From Actinacidiphila glaucinigra (GTDB lineage Bacteria > Actinomycetota > Actinomycetes > Streptomycetales > Streptomycetaceae), in contig NZ_FZOF01000001.1 in the NCBI RefSeq assembly GCF_900188405.1, forward strand, positions 558,001 to 622,000: DNA of 64,000 nucleotides, written 5' to 3'. Below the pieces are notes generated by a model that saw only the letters and a program-made list of their open reading frames with translations, was not told the DNA's origin and searched no databases. Positions 57,974-64,000 of the stretch are shown in pieces. Positions within the stretch are counted from its first letter, which is position 1. Each line of letters starts with the position of its first letter. The position numbers and the translations under genes are program-made.

Positions 57974-58747
57974 ATGTCGTCAGCCGTGGAGCGCAGCGCA
58001 CTGGGCACGGCCCCCGAGCGGACGCCGGGGGAGGACGGGCAGGCGGCGCCGTACCACGTGGCGCACCACACCCACCGGGACGTGAGCGGCGGCTGGCTGC
58101 GTCCGGCGGTGTTCGGGGCGATGGACGGCCTGGTGTCGAACCTGGCGCTCATGACCGGCGTCGCCGGCGGCAATGTGGCCCCCTCCACCATCGTGATCAC
58201 CGGATTGGCGGGACTCGCGGCGGGCGCTTTCTCGATGGCCGCGGGCGAGTACACCTCGGTGGCCTCGCAGCGGGAGCTGGTCCAGGCGGAGCTGGACGTC
58301 GAGCGGCTGGAACTGCGCCGCAATCCCAAGGACGAGCTGCGCGAACTGGCCGCGCTGTACGTCGCTCGGGGCGTCGAGCCGGAGCTGGCCGAGGAGGTCG
58401 CCCGGCAGATGTCCAGGGACCCGGAGATGGCCCTGGAGATACACGCCCGCGAGGAGCTGGGCGTCGACCCGACCGATCTGCCCTCGCCCCTGGTCGCGGC
58501 CGGTTCCTCGTTCCTGTCCTTCGGTGTCGGCGCCCTGCTGCCCGTGCTCCCGTACCTGTTCGGCGCAACGGTGGTCTGGCCCGCGGTGATCGTGGCGCTG
58601 ATCGGTCTCTTCCTCTGCGGGGCGGCTGTGGCGCGTGTGACGGCGCGCAGCTGGTGGTTCAGCGGACTTCGGCAGCTCGTCTTGGGCGGAGCCGCCGCCG
58701 GGGTTACCTTCGTTCTGGGCGCGCTGTTCGGCACCGCCGTCGGTTGA
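57974..58747 (+). CDS. VIT1/CCC1 family metal transporter
   Basis: A 257-residue protein of the vacuolar-iron-transporter type, which moves Fe2+ or Mn2+ by proton exchange. After a soluble head with PYHVAHHTHRDVSGGWLRPA, the helix-1 motif reads VFGAMDGLVSNLALMTGVAG and helix 2 GLAGLAAGAFSMAAGEYTSV, followed by a Glu-rich metal-binding loop (RELVQAELDVERLELRRNPK) and three C-terminal membrane segments. GAAGGAG is ten bases before ATG 57974; TTG 57968 is too close. Confidence 0.92.
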   Translation: MSSAVERSALGTAPERTPGEDGQAAPYHVAHHTHRDVSGGWLRPAVFGAMDGLVSNLALMTGVAGGNVAPSTIVITGLAGLAAGAFSMAAGEYTSVASQRELVQAELDVERLELRRNPKDELRELAALYVARGVEPELAEEVARQMSRDPEMALEIHAREELGVDPTDLPSPLVAAGSSFLSFGVGALLPVLPYLFGATVVWPAVIVALIGLFLCGAAVARVTARSWWFSGLRQLVLGGAAAGVTFVLGALFGTAVG

Positions 58748-58772
58748 GCCGGGTGACGGCCACAAGCGACTT

Positions 58773-58948
58773 GTTACCCGCTCGTTTCAGCGCGACCGAC
58801 AGAGGGCATCAGTCTGTGGCGCCGTGGGCAGTGTCGCCTGCGTCTCACGTGAGCGATGCTGGCCCAAAACTGCCTGCTCGTAGCGCTGCTCAGTCCACAT
58901 GATGGAACTGGCTATCCACTTTTCGGCCATCCGGCCATCATGTAACCT
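58773..58948 (+). promoter_or_regulatory. gltB upstream region: inverted repeat, -10 and possible GlnR site
   Basis: The 275-base gap before gltB holds a perfect inverted repeat CATGATGG (58898-58905) and CCATCATG (58935-58942), with a -10-like TAACCT at 58943-58948. Farther up, GTTAC-6-GTTTC (58773-58788) resembles a GlnR half-site pair. A transcript would start near 58955 and give a 5' leader of about 70 bases. No gene lies in the gap. Confidence 0.45.
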
Positions 58949-59022
58949 GCACGAAATCGCAGAGGGCCAACGTCGTCCCTAGTGCGCATGTCATATGCCA
59001 GATGACGACGACGGGAGAGCCG

Positions 59023-63601
<4,579 letters not shown>

Positions 63602-63609
<8 letters not shown>

Positions 63610-64000
63610 CCCGAAGGGCTTCCTCACCACGCCCCGCGAGACCGCTCCGACCCGCCCGGTCGAGCAGCGCAAGCAGGACTGGAACGAGGTCTACGTTCCC
63701 GGCGGCCTGCTGCCGATCATCTCCAAGCAGGCCGGACGCTGCATGGACTGCGGCATCCCCTTCTGCCACAACGGCTGTCCGCTGGGGAACCTGATCCCCG
63801 AGTGGAACGACTACGCCTACCGCGAGGACTGGAAGGCCGCCAGCGAGCGCCTGCACGCGACCAACAACTTCCCGGAGTTCACCGGTCGCCTCTGCCCGGC
63901 CCCCTGCGAGTCCGCCTGTGTGCTCGGCATCAACCAGCCGGCGGTGACCATCAAGAACGTCGAGGTCACCATCATCGACAGGGCCTGGGACAGCGGGGAC
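63602..64000 (+). CDS. gltD: Glutamate synthase small subunit, N-terminal part
   Basis: The first 133 codons of GltD, cut off by the window end. The start overlaps the gltB stop by 8 bases. The N-terminal Fe-S cluster cysteines are visible in [19 protein letters not shown] and [14 protein letters not shown]. The protein should pass NADPH electrons through FAD and two 4Fe-4S clusters to GltB. The NADPH and FAD domains lie beyond the window. Confidence 0.95.

Overview
The window is a piece of a high-GC actinobacterial chromosome, almost certainly Streptomyces. Almost every codon ends in G or C, GTG starts are common, genes are packed with 4 to 8 base overlaps, and the gene order (ylmD-ylmE-sepF-ylmG-divIVA-ileS ... 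dnaE ... hisDCBH-priA-hisF ... hisI-trpE ... trpC-trpM-trpB-trpA-lgt ... gltBD) is the one I remember for the Streptomyces coelicolor core around SCO2080 to SCO2025. I infer this from memory and have not checked it with a search.

Layout. 1-3.4 kb: the end of the division/polar growth cluster (YlmD tail, YlmE, SepF, YlmG, DivIVA), closed by a strong hairpin. 3.4-4.15 kb: a non-coding repeat-rich gap. 4.2-7.6 kb: ileS on the minus strand behind an isoleucine T-box leader; its active-site motif is the swapped GxHH form. 7.9-16.2 kb: a histone-like/DksA fusion protein (DdbA type), lspA, an RluD-type pseudouridine synthase, an acetyltransferase, a CPA1 antiporter, an MscS channel, a hydrolase and an XRE-cupin regulator. 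16.3-19.8 kb: the only accessory-looking stretch, with short orphan genes (one resembling an Imm10 immunity protein), somewhat lower GC and decayed direct repeats, some resembling the 3' half of a tRNA. 19.8-30.2 kb: a secreted M15-like protein, a DUF2252 protein, a DsbA-like protein, PhoD phosphatase, an M43 metalloprotease and the replicative polymerase dnaE. 30.2-37.7 kb: an NYN-domain protein, an ABC exporter pair, the 24-residue ribosomal protein bL37, YbaK, a Lon-N-domain protein and a large pentapeptide-like membrane protein. 37.8-43.5 kb: the his operon with priA (the dual HisA/TrpF isomerase), a RidA deaminase and a 50-residue membrane protein inside it. 43.8-48.7 kb: two MFS transporters, one with an ArsR-type regulator, a NUDIX remnant, and two other genes. 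48.8-55.7 kb: hisI and the trp genes. 55.7-64 kb: a DsbA-like protein, lgt, a VIT1-type metal transporter with an imperfect iron box, and gltBD (gltD runs off the end).

How the genes fit together. The his and trp genes share PriA, so no separate trpF is expected; trpD, trpG, hisG and hisE are not in the window. gltBD supplies glutamate, and glutamine feeds HisH and anthranilate synthase. LspA and Lgt are two steps of lipoprotein maturation. I do not find a convincing wholly new multi-gene system. The items best worth a second look are the GxHH IleRS, the bL37 microgene, the repeat-framed orphan cluster at 17.9-19.8 kb, the inverted repeat pair at 3.4/4.0 kb, and a recurring arrangement in which a -10 hexamer lies 6-10 bases before the start codon, implying leaderless mRNAs.
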